Shown piece after piece: positions 34,201 through 46,018 of a stretch of 64,000 bases of DNA; position 1 is the stretch's first letter; each line of letters begins with the position of its first letter. The translations under genes and the position numbers were made by a program. The notes beneath the pieces were generated by a model, which ran no database searches, was not told the origin of the DNA, and saw only the letters and a list, made by a program, of their open reading frames with translations. Source of the stretch: Vitrella brassicaformis (lineage: Eukaryota; Sar; Vitrellaceae); assembly GCA_001179505.1 (NCBI GenBank), contig CDMY01000531.1:231399-295398 (forward strand). Direction: 5' to 3'.

Positions 34201-34650
34201 CAGAGCAGTCGGCCGTCTGTGAGAAGGGCGAGGAGGGTGGCTGAGGGCGCGGGGCAGAGGGGAGGGTGCCAGCAGAGGCCCGCTATGGGCTGGTCCAACA
34301 CACTGGACGCCACCAACAGATCGCGACCCACACTACAGAGCACACAAGACAACACCCATGAGCGAACCCTCAGCATCTTTCCCGCGTGCTGAACTAGCTC
34401 GCTCACCTGGCCGGTTTCCCGAATCTTTTGGGTTTGAACTGGGTGGTCTCCACGTGCAGGAGGAACTCAGCGATGCCCCAGACGCTGACAACGCCCCTCC
34501 CGTCGCCCGTCGCGAGCAGATGTGGCGGCCCCGCCCGATCTGCAGGCCCGCCGTCACCCCACAGCGACATGCACGTCACACCGCTAGACGCCCATCTGTC
34601 CTGGAGATGACACACAGGCACACAACCATCGACGAAAGCATCCTTCCTCC

Positions 34651-34688
<38 letters not shown>

Positions 34689-35456
34689 TCTCTGTCTGGG
34701 TGCTCCACCCACCCTCATTGGGTCACTTGGCGCCTTCGGAGCACTGACAGGCCTGGCCTCAAAAGCCAGCACATTCAACAGCTGCAGGGTCGTCTTCTCC
34801 CTCGCCTTTAGCCGCCGCTTGCCGTCCGTCTCAGAGGGAGGGAAATTGAGGCACCAAAACACACCCACCCTCCCCCCATCCGCCCCAAGGAACAGCAGAT
34901 CCGCCGTGGGGTGGGCGAGGATGCTCGTGACGGTGCGCAGAGGGTGTGGGAGGTCGATCTCTAGCCACGCGGTGTTCTTGCCTCCCGCAGTGAGCAGCGC
35001 CTGAGTCGAGAAGCAGTGGATGCTGCCAGAATCCAGTTGGACAAACGTGGTCGCAAGGCGGTCAACCATCGCACCAGCCCCGACACACGAGCCCAGCACG
35101 GAGGTGTCGAACTCATCAAATGCGGTCGGCCGGAAGACGTTCTGCAGCTCCAGCGTCGCCGCGTTGAACAGGACGGTGAAGCCAGTCCTCAGCATCACCA
35201 GGATGACCTGCTCCTCGAGGCACAGCTGGCAGATGAGCACCAGATCTTGATCTCGGTCTCTCTCGGATTCGACGAAGTGGTCGATAGGGACGGCCATCGA
35301 GTCGAGCAGACCGAAGGAGCCCGCTGCCACCAGTGTCAGGTGAAGAGCCACGCCGTCTGTGGCGTCGATGTGGTAGAGAATCATCGTATGAGCGTGGTGG
35401 AAAGGCAGACATCGGACGATGGACGCCCCGGCTGCAGGGGCGGTGAAGATCTCCAT
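28260..35456 (-). CDS. Very large protein: beta-propeller N-terminus, LamG-like domain, C-terminal zinc ribbon
   Basis: About 13 exons: about 34715-35456, 34406-34602, 33274-34332, 33124-33208, 31383-33034, 31220-31312, 31096-31134, 30593-31039, 30168-30524, 30005-30092, 28929-29922, 28644-28853 and 28260 to about 28588; roughly 2100 residues. The start MEIFTAPAAGASIVRCL lies at 35456. The N-terminal thousand residues have WD-like strands (HLLATGDGRGVVSVWG, TIAVWSRKDGSLSFLD). Residues from exon 30593-31039 to 30168-30524 form a concanavalin/LamG-like domain (GWTLEMWIR, GQWFHLAVICSD, AEIRVFGFCR). The C-terminus has paired Cys motifs CPNPRCNGF, CHSCGG, CPVC and CAYCG. This architecture recalls large trafficking scaffolds, but I cannot name the family. 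Confidence 0.75.
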
Positions 35457-35658
35457 TGTCACTGCGCCTTCCCTTCGCCTTTCAGCTCGCTGCGTAAACT
35501 CTTGAAACCACTTTCCTCGTGCGGGGAAAAACGGGGCTTCCGCGCATTCCGCTGCGCGAGTGGCCAAGGATAACGCATTCAGCCGACGATTCGGCCATCC
35601 ACAGGTGGGAAAAGGCACGAAAGAGAGCCCACGGGATGGCCATCCATGGCATCCATCC
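35457..35658. promoter_or_regulatory. Shared upstream region of WD40 and BTB genes
   Basis: Only about 200 bases separate the divergent start codons at 35456 (minus) and 35659 (plus), so both promoters and 5' UTRs must lie here or overlap the coding exons. No TATA box stands out. The GC content is high, with TTCGGCCATCC-like stretches. Confidence 0.5.
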
Positions 35659-38521
35659 ATGGTGGTGCAGGTAGGTAGCATGAGCACGGTGTATTCGGGT
35701 TCGCACCTGGCCGCCGGGACCATGTACGGGAACGTGCGTTCGCCGATGAACGCGTTATCGTACCCGAATGCCATATCGACGGAGATGCGCCCGCCGATGA
35801 CGGGTGGTCCGCAGGCGCAGGGGGGTGTGGACGCCATGGCGGAGATGATGGCCATCAACCGCCACAAACAGCTGCAGCAGAACCTCATGAAACTCCTCAC
35901 GGACCCGGTGTATGAGGTACGGTACTACGGGGAGGGAGGGATGGATGGACAGATGGGGGATGAAAAGCGGTGGGGCAGGTGGGATGGATGGATGGATGCT
36001 CTTCTCCTTGTATGGTGTTCCTTGTGTGGTGTGTCGTGTTGTGGCCAGAGTTTGTTTGATTGCGTGTTGATCGCTGAGGGCCGGGAGATCAGAGCCCATA
36101 AGTGCATTCTCGCCGCCAACTGTGGTAACCACAAGACCTCACCGACAAAGAGGGCATCCACCACCTTGTGTGTGTGTGTATGTTATGTATTGTGTGTCAT
36201 GTGTGTTGTGTCTGTCAGAGTATTTCCGCACTGCGATGTGCAGCGGCAGCCACGCCATGTCTCGCATCGACTTCAGCAACCAGCGGTACACGGTGGTCAA
36301 ACAGCTGGTCAACTACATATACGGCGGAGAACTAGACGAGAACACCAGCCTGGTGAGTCAGTGGGTTGGTCGACAGGGAGGGAGGGAGGGAAGCATGGGG
36401 CGCTCATGTACCCGTACCGATTTTCTATGTTGTGTGGCTGGTCAGACGGATATCATGGACGTGTTGGGGGAGGCGCGGGTAACCGCATGGAATACACCAC
36501 AAAGACGCCCATCTGCGCACGCCCCTTGTGTTGTGTACCTGTTGTCACTCTTCAGGCGCTGGGTGTGGAGACCATGGACTCCACCTGTAATCCTCCCCCT
36601 CCCCCTCCCCCTTCACACACAAAACACACGCACAGAGCACACCACACCTCTCTCTCTCTGTGTCCATTCCATCTGTATGTGTGTCTATCAGCGGTTGCGC
36701 AGATGGTAGTAGCTCGTTTGACGATGGAGACGTCCCTCGGTCTGCTGGAGCACGCCGAGATCGTCCACCATCCGCTCATCGCCAAGGGCGTCTGCCAGTA
36801 CGCCGGCGAGCACCTGCTGGAGATACTCAAGAACCACACGGCCAAGCAGCGGCTGGTCAACCTGAGGGAGGACAACAAACCGTTTGTCATCGAACTCATC
36901 AAAGTCGCCGCCGCAAAGTGCAGGAATGGTCAGCAGAGAGCACAGAGGCGGGAGGGGGGAGGGGGGTCGTGTGGATGTGCGGATACGTGTGTGGTGTGTT
37001 GGTCCATTTCTCCATCAGAGCGTGACGTAGAGTTGGTTGTGGTGTTTGCCGTGGAGTGGTCGCAGAACGAGAACGCATGCGATCTGCTCAAGGTACCTGT
37101 CTGTCTGTTGATGCGTGGATGGATGGAGGGGTCGGGGCAAAGGATACGCCACGCCCACGAGAGCCGCTTGCTGGGCGCCTTCTGTGTGATGTGTGTGTGT
37201 ATGTGGGCGTATGTGGGCGTTGGTGTGTGCAGGATTGCAAGAACTGGCCGTGGAACGCGGACCAGGGCAAGTTGTCCATCTTCAGAACCGATGCTAGTAC
37301 ACACACACCAACACACACCAACACACAATGCCCCCACCCCAACACACAATCAACCACTCTCTGGGTTTCCCCTCCCCTCCCCTCTCCGCCACATCAGGCG
37401 AGACCGGTCACGAGATTTCCAGCTACGAGTGGTACCCTACAGCACACCCACACCCACACAGACAGACCCACACAGCCACACCCCCACGCCCCCTCTGCGT
37501 GTGTTCGTTGTTCGTGTGTGTGTGTGTGTGTTGTCCATCCACAGGCGCATCTCTAACATCAAGGATTTGCTCAGCGGCACGCGCGAGTCGCCCCAGCGAT
37601 TCGTGTGCGGCATGTGCTTCGACTGGTCCGTCCGCATCGACCACGGAGCGGAGAGTAAGCCAACCACACACCACCACACACATTTGCACACACAGACACG
37701 CCCAGGCAGGTGGCCGCATTTGTGTGTGTGTGTGTGTATGTGTGTGTGTGTGTATGTGTGTGTGTTTGGTGTCCGTGTGTGCAGACAAGGTTCGCATAGT
37801 GTACGAGAACGCCACGGAGCGTGACCCCACGGCCGGCATCTGTCTCAAGCGTTTCCCCGCCGCCATGTTCGCATGGCAGGTCAGTCAGACAGACGCACCT
37901 GCCGCACCTTTTGTCCAATACCCCACACACGTGTGAATGGATATCTCTGTTGGGGTGTGTGTGTGGTGTCGTCTAGGTGATATTCCGCGGCCAGAATGTG
38001 TTCTACGAGCGTCCGGTATTCATCTGCTTCCCGCAGGACGTCAACCTCCACTGGTCCGTACTCCGCCCGCCCACAGACCAGACCATTCCGCCGACAGCTC
38101 TCTCCCTCTGTGTGCCTTGTGCGTGTGTGTGTGTGTGTGTGTGTGTAGGTCGACTACGTTGCCCATCGTGGCCAACGAGATCCACGACGATGACGAGATC
38201 ATCATCACGGTCGGTGAGGGCAGGGAGAGACACATACAGACACAGAATGCAGAGCAGGCGTATTTGTGTCTCTCTCTCTCCTTCAGTGCACGATGGCTGA
38301 GAACCCCCTGATATCGCTCATCCTGTACCACTTCAGCAACGACCTAGAGGGGTAGATATGGCAGATACATACACAGGGGCGATTGGGCACATGGCCTTTG
38401 TGTGTGTGTGTGTGTGCGTGTGTGTGTGTGCACAGGACGGTAGCTGCCGAGGACATCCTGAACCGCCTGCCGCACATCGAGTACCGCTGCCTCTCCGCAT
38501 ACGGACTCACCGTCAACGTGA

Positions 38522-38573
<52 letters not shown>

Positions 38574-38654
38574 CGCCCACACACACAAGGAAGCCGGCCA
38601 ATGTCTGTGTGTGTGTGCGTTCAGATGAAGAAGAACAAGGGCGGCCCCCTGTAG
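35659..38654 (+). CDS. BTB/POZ-BACK domain protein
   Basis: Sixteen exons in exact phase (35659-35916, 36049-36124, 36219-36352, 36446-36478, 36556-36586, 36692-36928, 37019-37092, 37233-37296, 37398-37431, 37545-37654, 37785-37879, 37977-38053, 38149-38209, 38287-38351, 38436-38517, 38625-38654) give 486 residues; the ATG at 35680 is an alternative start. The BTB fold reads FDCVLIAEGREIRAHKCILA, EYFRTAMCSG, LVNYIYGGELD and LGVETMDST, followed by a BACK-like helical segment (GLLEHAEIVHHPLIAKGVCQ). The C-terminal half looks like a beta-sandwich (VCGMCFDWSVRIDHGAE, MFAWQVIFRGQNVFY). BTB proteins often recruit substrates to cullin-3 ubiquitin ligases; the target is unknown. Confidence 0.85.
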
Positions 38655-39634
38655 CTTCCATGATGATACACACACACACACCCTCTATGCGCGGGGCGGT
38701 ACATGACATGGTGGTCTGGCCGGTTTCTCACAATGAATGCCAATGCCTCTTTATTGTTTTGCCTGCCTGCCCGCGCGCCAAACCCCACGTATGATCGCAT
38801 TGTTTTTCCCCTGCCTGGCTCAACTACACTCGTGTCGATGAGTCGAATGAGCGCCATGCCGTGCCGTGTTTTGCATGTGTCTGCGCGTGGGGGTGTGGGG
38901 GGGGGTCCGCATCGATCGGCTAGCATGACCATGGCCCCCAGACACACACACACATATACACACACCATGATGTTGGGGCGCTTTCTGGGTCACTCACTGG
39001 GTACGGTACCTCTCTCTCTCCCTCACACACGGACGATGTCATTGTCGTTTGGTCAAGCTAGCCAGCCTATGCCATCCCATCTCATGGATGGATGACATGA
39101 GATGGGACGAACCGACGCGTCTTTTTTGGCATCCTCTTGATGCATCTGTGTGTGTGTGTGTGCGTGCGCGCGTGTGTGTGTGTCAAGCCAAGGGAGACGG
39201 CTGCTTGTACAGACATGGCATGGGTGTGTGGGTGGCAGTGAATCAGAAGGGATACGGAAGCGACCCGACACCGACGGTTCATCCATCCATCCATCCATCC
39301 CTCCATCCATTCACCACACACACGATCGCCATAGATCGCCAGAGTCACCCACCCCTCGATCTCGCTCGCTGATAGACAAGTGAGCAGCAGTGCGCTGTGT
39401 GTGGTGCCAGACGACCGTCGGGCATCTCCCCCTCGTCAACTTGCAGGCAAACGACGAGAGAGCCATACCGGACGGATGAATGACACCAACACGACAACAC
39501 AACCAACAGCATCAGAATCTGATCTCTCCAGGCTGGATGCTCACATTCAGCTCATGAATCGCTCCCTCTCAGTCGGCCTAAATCTATCTTACTGACAGCA
39601 ACGAGTACAGCCCCACCGGATCATATCACTCGTA
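38655..39634. other. Convergent intergenic region
   Basis: This lies between the 3' ends of the BTB gene and the Derlin gene. It contains (CA)n tracts, GATG/CATCC microsatellites and no exon I could support. Confidence 0.5.
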
Positions 39635-40035
39635 TCACCCGCCCAGCCGCCTCCCTCTGCCTTTGTCGAACCTCCTTTTTCCATTACCCCCCTGATCGCC
39701 CCGACGCTTGCTGCCGGCTGCAGAGAGGGGCTCATAGACGTGTTTGTCGCTGTCGATTCGCCGCCTCAGCCACCGGGGGGCCGACAGCCACGCATAGCCT
39801 CCCATACCTGGGTAGATCTGACGCACACAGCCAGACAGGCAGACACAGAGGGCAGTGTGTGTGTGTGTGTGTGTTTGTGTGTGGGTGTGTGGGTGTGCCC
39901 ACCTGGTTGAAGAAATGGTAGAAGTGTCCGGTGGCGATGCCCATCAGGTGGGGGATGGCCGCGTTGATCTTCTGCGCCGACAGCACGTCGATCACCGCCT
40001 GTGCGAACGGCACCTTCCAGTACTGAACCTGTGTG

Positions 40036-40067
<32 letters not shown>

Positions 40068-40876
40068 CCCAACAGCCACACACCGTTGCACATGCCACCC
40101 CTCGCACACACACAAACACCCACACCCACCCGTATATTTAGGAACACCGGCACCATCGCGAACGGCTCTCTCCGCGAGCAAGCGTAGACGAGTGCGCTGC
40201 TGAACGCCCTGCCCGTGAAGGGCAGCTGGAACCTAAAGCCGATCAGCGAGAGCAGGATGACCTGCGTCAGCATGAACACCAGCTGCTCGGCGCTGCCCTT
40301 GGCCTCCTCCAGGCTCTGCCCATACTGCCACATAAAGTACATGGTGCTGATCATCGACAGGGTCAGGTCGCCCTGGAAGGCCATCGCCGTGAAGGGCCGC
40401 CAGAACTCAAAGGACCGCACTGTCCGCTCCCACTCGAGGGCGAACACCGAGGGGTCGACAGAGAGGGGCTTCAGCTGCAGCAGGCTGAGCAGGAGGGCGA
40501 GAGAGAGGTACAGGCGCGTGATGAGCTGGATGTTGGTGTAGATGCGCAGCACGGGGGCGATCCAGTTGGAGTAGAAACTCCGCCCGGGACTCTGGCTGAG
40601 CTTCCGCACGCCCTTGGGATCAGCTGTGGTGCGCCGCTGACGCCTCCCCTTTGCCGGCCCTCTGCTGCTGGCACGCGCGCCGCCTCTGCACGTAAAGAGA
40701 GCATCCGGTGGCCTTGTCAGCAGAACACTGGATGGGCGAAGGTCGACCGGTCTGCTTCTTCGCACAGATGACACCCATCTGCCCTCCCCGCCACTCGGTG
40801 CATGGTCGACGGGGGATGGATCAATGCAGAAGGCGATGTGCGCCAGGAGGAAGATCAGCAACCACGGGAGCTTCAT
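39635..40876 (-). CDS. Derlin-family membrane protein with bipartite plastid-type leader
   Basis: Three exons in phase (40130-40876, 39903-40028, 39635-39817), 351 residues. The start MKLPWLLIFLLAHIAFC is a classic signal peptide. It is followed by about 80 residues rich in Ser/Arg/Ala and poor in acidic residues, like a transit peptide. The Derlin core follows: YTNIQLITRLYLSLALLLSL, FWRPFTAMAFQG, FMWQYGQSLEEAKG, LTQVILLSLIGF, then IPHLMGIATGHFYHFFNQIY. The basic tail KRRFDKGRGRRLGG is cytosol- or stroma-facing. ER Derlins normally lack such a leader; in algae with red secondary plastids, symbiont-derived Der1 proteins of the import machinery (SELMA) carry it. Plastid location is therefore inferred. 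About 320 bases separate it from the divergent PH gene. Confidence 0.85.
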
Positions 40877-41194
40877 TGTCAGGCAACAGCTGCAGACGTG
40901 GGAAGATGGATGGGCGGGAGAAGTGTGGTTCACAAAGCGGAGGAGCCGCCCTTCTGTTCGTTCGATGGGAAGGAGATGGCGGAGAGCGGGTGGATGAATA
41001 GATCTGACGTTCTCGGGCGCCCTCACTGCAGGCCGAATCACTAAGCTCGCAGATCGGAGGGAGAAGCGGGGCAAAGCGAGAATTCGCCCACACCAGGGCT
41101 GTCCGAGCGTCACTGCATCGTCTGACCTGTGGAAGCAGTAGCGGGCGGTGCTCTGTCGGTGAGTGAGTGACTCGTTGTGGACGACGCGTGTGCG

Positions 41195-41566
41195 ATGATG
41201 ACGGACAACATCGTCATCAGCCGCGAGGAGATCGTCAAGGAGGGTTGGCTGTCCAAGCAGTCGAGGTTCCTCAGGGACTGGCGGCGCCGCTGGTTCATCC
41301 TCACCCCACACTACCTCGCCTCATTCAGGAAGCAGGGCCAGTACACCAACCCCACTGAAATCCTCCGCCTTCGCGACTGCTCAACCGTCAAGTCGGCCGA
41401 CGACGAGGTCCACAAGGACAACGCTTTTCGCGTCGACACGCCGGGCCGCGTGTTTTTCCTGGTGGCCGACACGACGGCTGACAAGGAGAGCTGGATTGGG
41501 CACATCGGGCGGCAGATGGTGCGGCCGAGCGTCATGACTGACTACGATGACGGCATGGAGCAGTGA
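41195..41566 (+). CDS. Small pleckstrin-homology (PH) domain protein
   Basis: Single exon, 123 residues, essentially only a PH domain: VKEGWLSKQSRFLRDWRRRW, FILTPHYLASFRKQG, LRDCSTVKSADDE, AFRVDTPGRVFFLVAD, DKESWIGHIGRQM. The conserved C-terminal helix tryptophan is present. Basic residues in the first loop are compatible with phosphoinositide binding at membranes. An ATG three bases downstream is an equally good start. It is unusual here in having no intron. Confidence 0.9.
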   Translation: MMTDNIVISREEIVKEGWLSKQSRFLRDWRRRWFILTPHYLASFRKQGQYTNPTEILRLRDCSTVKSADDEVHKDNAFRVDTPGRVFFLVADTTADKESWIGHIGRQMVRPSVMTDYDDGMEQ

Positions 41567-42464
41567 CCGGCTTCTGTCTGTGTGGGTGTGGGTGCGGGTA
41601 GGGGTTGTGGGCAGTCAGGAAGGGCATTGTACAGTTTTGTTGTCGCTCGTGTGTATGCCTTGTGAGGGAGGCAGGGTGAGGGGAGACGGGAGGGTGGGTG
41701 TCTGGCTAACACTACTCACTGCGTATTTGTTTTTCATCGTCTCTTGAGTGGGTGACGGCGCCATTTTGTCGTGTCGACCGACCGACTGACTGACTGACTG
41801 ACCGACTGACTGACTGACCGACTGACTGACTGACTGACTGACTGGCCTCGCCTCAGCTTCCCTGCTATCAGATGGTCCCCTCCCTCACCTGAAGCCGGCC
41901 GTCGCGCCTCTTTTTGCGTGATGCGTACGTAACCATGGAGTGAGTATGGTGTGCAGCGTGTGGTCTGCAGAAATGAAATGACGATGGCCGCCTGACTGAC
42001 TGGCTAATGCGTAACATGATGCATGCGGATAATGCGATACGATCCAGTGCGTGTTCGTGTCGCCTTGGCTGCTCCCACTTGCTCTCTCTCGGCTCTCGAC
42101 TGTCTGTCTGACTGTCTGTCTGTCTGTCTGTCTATGGAAAGCAAGCGTCCGCCGCCCTTTCTGGTGTTCGGCTGAGAGGACAGGCACTACTACATACTGT
42201 TGAGCATTGTGATGCGATGTCATTCTGCCGCGATCTTGTGCGTGAGTTCGTCGTCGGGGTCGTAGCGGTTCAGCGCTCTGTCTGCAGTGCGCTGAATCTC
42301 TACAGTTTCGTTGGGGAATGGACGCATCGATTGCTACCGCTGACCAGCTGTGATGGATGTGAACATGAAATGGATTGATTCCCCCATGATGAAGGGACAC
42401 TCGCTGACAGGGTTTCGAAGCAGGGTTTGACAGGGACACCCAATTTCAGAAAGGCTTAAATGAC
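41567..42464. other. Intergenic region with GACT repeats
   Basis: Contains a (GACTGACT/GACC)n microsatellite at about 41777-41845 and a TGTC repeat at about 42100-42132. No exon is supported on either strand. Confidence 0.6.
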
Positions 42465-43509
42465 ATGCACCCTCACCATCCGCAGCTCACCAAGGCGCAG
42501 GAGATCTGCCGTTTCTATCAGCGCAAGTTCCCGCGTGTCCCTCCCCTGTCAGTCGACGAGGCCGTCCGGCTGCAGTCGGCGGGAGAGAAGGTGCTTATGG
42601 TCGACTGCCGCACCGCAGAGGAGATGAGCTGCTCAATGGTGGACGGGGCCATCACTCTTGAACAGCTGGAGGAGGCCGACGAGGCAGATCTGCAGGCGGC
42701 AACGATGATTGTGCCATGTATGTGAGCTGCCAGCACTCAGGCATCGCACTGACTGACAGGCAAGGAGAAAGTGAGACGGCAGACAGACAGACAGACAGAC
42801 AGACAGACCAAAGCAAACGTGCTTTGTCTGCCTTTGTCTGTTTCTGTGTGTGCGTGTCCTTGTCAGATTGCAGTGTGGGCTACAGGTCAGGCATCGTGGC
42901 AGAGCGACTCAGGAGGCAAGGCTACGAGGTATCTACCTACGGCGAATGAAGACCACACACATACAATGCAGCCCAGCCCCCTATCATGGATGGATTGCGA
43001 TGCACTGGTGTGCGTCGGTCGGTCAGAATGTCCGCAATGGTGACGGCATCGTCTTGTGGGCCTGGCACGACTGGCAAAAACAGCACCAGCAGCAGAGCCA
43101 ACCTGCCGACCCAGCCACGGAGCCCTCAGCGCCATCGCCCCGCCTAGTAGTGCCCAGCCGCCAGCCGCCCGAGGTAGCGGATTCGTCACCCTTGCTTCTT
43201 GAGAAGAGCGGGCAGCCGACACGGGTGCACGTCTTCGGCTCGATGTGGAGTCATCTGCCGCCAGGCTATCAGGTGACTGACGGTGGGGTGGCACATCCAT
43301 CCATCCATCCATGTGTGTCCCTTCCCTGCGTTGGAATGGCGTGCTTGTGTGGCGATCAGGCTGTGACCTTCCCGCTGTGTCGGCAGCTGGCAGAGATTGT
43401 GTGCATTGTGGCCTCTCGTGTGGCGCAGATCATGAGATGCGAACGGTGTGTGTGCGCGTGCACTTGTCTGCCTTCCGGCTGCCGGCCATTTGGTCTGCTT
43501 CCAACATAG
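42465..43509 (+). CDS. Rhodanese-like protein
   Basis: Exons 42465-42717, 42867-42928, 43027-43272 and a tentative last exon 43360-43509 join in phase, about 236 residues. The fold shows LMVDCRTAEEMSCSMVDGAI, then the active-site loop CSVGYRSG with its catalytic cysteine and arginine, IVAERLRRQGYE, and GIVLWAWHDWQ. The later segment THVHVFG-like (RVHVFGSMWSHLPPGY) matches the C-terminal part of single-domain rhodanese proteins. A Gln/Pro-rich insert separates them. Rhodanese domains transfer sulfur or bind phosphate-like groups; the substrate is unknown. The last exon has low support and its Cys-rich end may be spurious. Confidence 0.75.
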
Positions 43510-43817
43510 GCGACCAATGTCATCCATGTGTGTGTGCATGGACTGGACGACAGACAGACAGTCCCTCCCTTCGACTCAAGAGAAGTGCCTCCACGCGCCG
43601 ACAGAACCACATGCATGAGTCAGCGTTACACCCACATTGCAGCACACACAACACGCACCATTGTACTGGCCCAGGGCGATTTGGCATTGCAAAACTGATG
43701 GCAAGCACTGCTGCAGGCAAGTAGAATGTCGCCGACGCGTGCACGCGCAGGGTTCGTCGATGTCAGACCCGACTCAGGGAGGTCTGCGCGCTCAGCTCAC
43801 ACGGATCGTCTGATGAG
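43273..43817. other. Region between rhodanese and phosphatase-methyltransferase genes
   Basis: Apart from the tentative last rhodanese exon (43360-43509), no exon is supported. It includes CATCC microsatellite sequence and the upstream region of the next gene. Confidence 0.4.
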
Positions 43818-45601
43818 ATGAAGAAAAAGATCAAGAAGCCCGGGAAGGCGTCAGCATCTTGCCTACCTCCCAAGCAGCACGGACGTTCTCCACGGGACGG
43901 ATCTCCCGCTGCTGCAGAGGAGCAGCAACCATCCCCTGTGCCGAGGAAGCCCACCGAGAAGTTCATGAAAACCGACAAAGAAGTGGTTGAAGAGTGGCTT
44001 CCCTACACGAAGGTGAGTACGGCGAGGGAGGCACAGAGAGTGTGTTCTGCATGCCACCGCATTACTCCCGCCTCTCTGGTGCGGTGCTGCATGTAGGTGG
44101 GAGAGGTGATAGCCGTCCCCGGCCAGCGTCATTGCTATCTAGTGGCCGCCAAGTGCCCCCTCAGCGCGAATTTCGACCGCTGCATGGTCAGTGAGGACGA
44201 CCATTTCAGCCCTAATGAGATGCTGCAGATAATGGCTCGGCGAGGGCTGCCCGTCACAGCTGTCATCGACCTCACCAACACCAAGCGATACTACGACCCT
44301 GCTCTCTTCAAGAAGCAGGGCGTCGCTTACCACAAGCTGAGAGTGCTCGGCCGACAGGCGCCCGAAGCCGCACATGTGGCCGAATTCACCGGCCACATCG
44401 ATGAGCACTTCGCCGCCCACCCGTCGCCTTCTCAGCAGCGGCCCAAAGTGGTCCTGACGCACTGCACACACGGGGTCAATCGGACGGCCTTCTTCCTCAT
44501 TGCTTACCTCGTCAAGAGTGCCGGCATGACCCTCGAGGCCGCGAAACATCTTGTCGAGATCAGGAGGGGGCACCCCATCAGGCACAGCTATCTGATTGAG
44601 GGGCTCACCACGATGCTGAGTGGGGGCGGCGAGAGGGGTGGCGAGAGCGGCAGCCAAGACAGCGGCGAGAAGAGGTGCAGGGAGGGTGGTGGTGGCGGTG
44701 GCGGCGGTGGTGGGGAGGGCCACACGGCCAAGAAACGGAAGACGGGAAGCGTGCCGACCTTCCCATACGACACTGGTACGTGAGAGGACACACACACACA
44801 GACAGGCTGACAGGTGCAAACACTCCTCTGTGTGTGCTGTGGTGCATTCACTTGCAGCGTACAATGACCATTTCGAGACCCCCCTTGCCGCGTATCAGGA
44901 CATCGCGCCCGCCCTGCGGCACATTGCGGAGGGGCTGCGCAAGACCAGCGGCGAGCTGCGGATCTACGACCCCTTCTACTGCACGGGCAAGACCAAAGGT
45001 GATCAACCATAGAACACACACACACCTCTCTGCAGCACATCCGTCGCATCCACACGTGTGTGTGTGGGTGTGCGTGTGTGTGTTCAGTCCATTTGCACAG
45101 CTTGGGGTTCAGGAGCGTCATTCACGAGAAACGGGACTTCTACTCTGACGTCAAGAACCAGGTGAGTGACTGAGTGAGTGACACCAACACAGCGCAGCGC
45201 AGCACAGCACAGCGCAGCGCAGCTGGACGGACACAACGTGTTGTGTGTTGCGTGAATGGCATGCAGACCGTCCCCGAGTATGACGTGATGGTGACCAATC
45301 CGCCCTTCAGCGACGAACACAAGGAGGACATCCTCCGCTTCGCCCTCAGCTCGCCACAGCCATGGTGGATGGATGGATGGATGGATCAACACACAACAGA
45401 GTGGCATGTCCGCGTGTGCGTCTGTCTGTCTGTCTGTTGTCTGTCGACCAGTTTCCTGCTGCTACCCAACTACGTGGCCACCAAGGGCTACTTCAGAGAA
45501 CTTCGGCACCGCCTCGACCGGCTGCAGCGCGGCTTCTTCGCCGTCCCGCCCCTCAAGTACACCACACCACACCACACCACACCCAAACACACTCGTCCAC
45601 C

Positions 45602-45636
<35 letters not shown>

Positions 45637-46018
45637 GTACGAGTACTCCCACCCCGAGAACACCGGCCATGCATCATCCCCATTCTTCTCCATCTGGTTC
45701 GTCGCCGCCGGCCACCAAGGCACTAACAACACCACCGATGCCACGTCGCTGTACCAGCGGTGGGTGCGCCACCTGCGGCAGGGGGGCGGGCCGGTCGGCA
45801 TGGCCCTCGTGTGGACCGTCGAGGAGCTGCAGCGGCGCCATGTGGTCAGGGACGGCAATCGGCCGAACCCCAAGAAGAGAAGGAAAATGATGAAGGCCCG
45901 GTGTGTCGAGACGGAGGGGGTGCCGACATCAGAACCACAGCAACGGCCCAGCGGCTGCAAGAAGACGGCGCGGCGGAAGGCCGGGGCGCACAGGGCAAGA
46001 GTGGCGCCAAGCGGATAA
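43818..46018 (+). CDS. RNA 5'-triphosphatase-like phosphatase fused to an NPPF-motif methyltransferase-like domain
   Basis: Seven exons in exact phase (43818-44012, 44097-44775, 44858-44998, 45088-45161, 45267-45364, 45452-45556, 45637-46018) encode 557 residues. After a basic N-terminus, the first domain has AVIDLTNTKRYYD and the Cys-phosphatase loop HCTHGVNRTAF, nearly the HCTHGFNRTGF loop of metazoan/plant capping-enzyme triphosphatases and DUSP11, so removal of RNA 5' phosphates is likely. A poly-Gly linker with a basic KKRK motif follows. The second domain has YDPFYCTGKTK as a SAM-motif-like loop, HSLGFRSVIHEKRDFY, and DVMVTNPPF, the (N/D)PP(F/Y/W) catalytic motif of amino-methyltransferases, then FLLLPNYV. 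The tail is strongly basic. Nuclear location is inferred from basic motifs. Confidence 0.85.

Noticed and set aside
38521-38575. Dense (CA)n and (GA)n tracts suggesting a regulatory repeat
   Set aside because: Such tracts occur in nearly every intron of the window next to splice sites, so they are a general feature of introns here.
41777-41845. Regular GACTGACT repeats considered as a CRISPR-like array
   Set aside because: The units are 4-8 bases with no spacers, so this is a simple microsatellite; the DNA is eukaryotic.
43507-43817. Possible further exons of the rhodanese gene before the phosphatase gene
   Set aside because: Open frames are short, start without splice support and show no rhodanese similarity.
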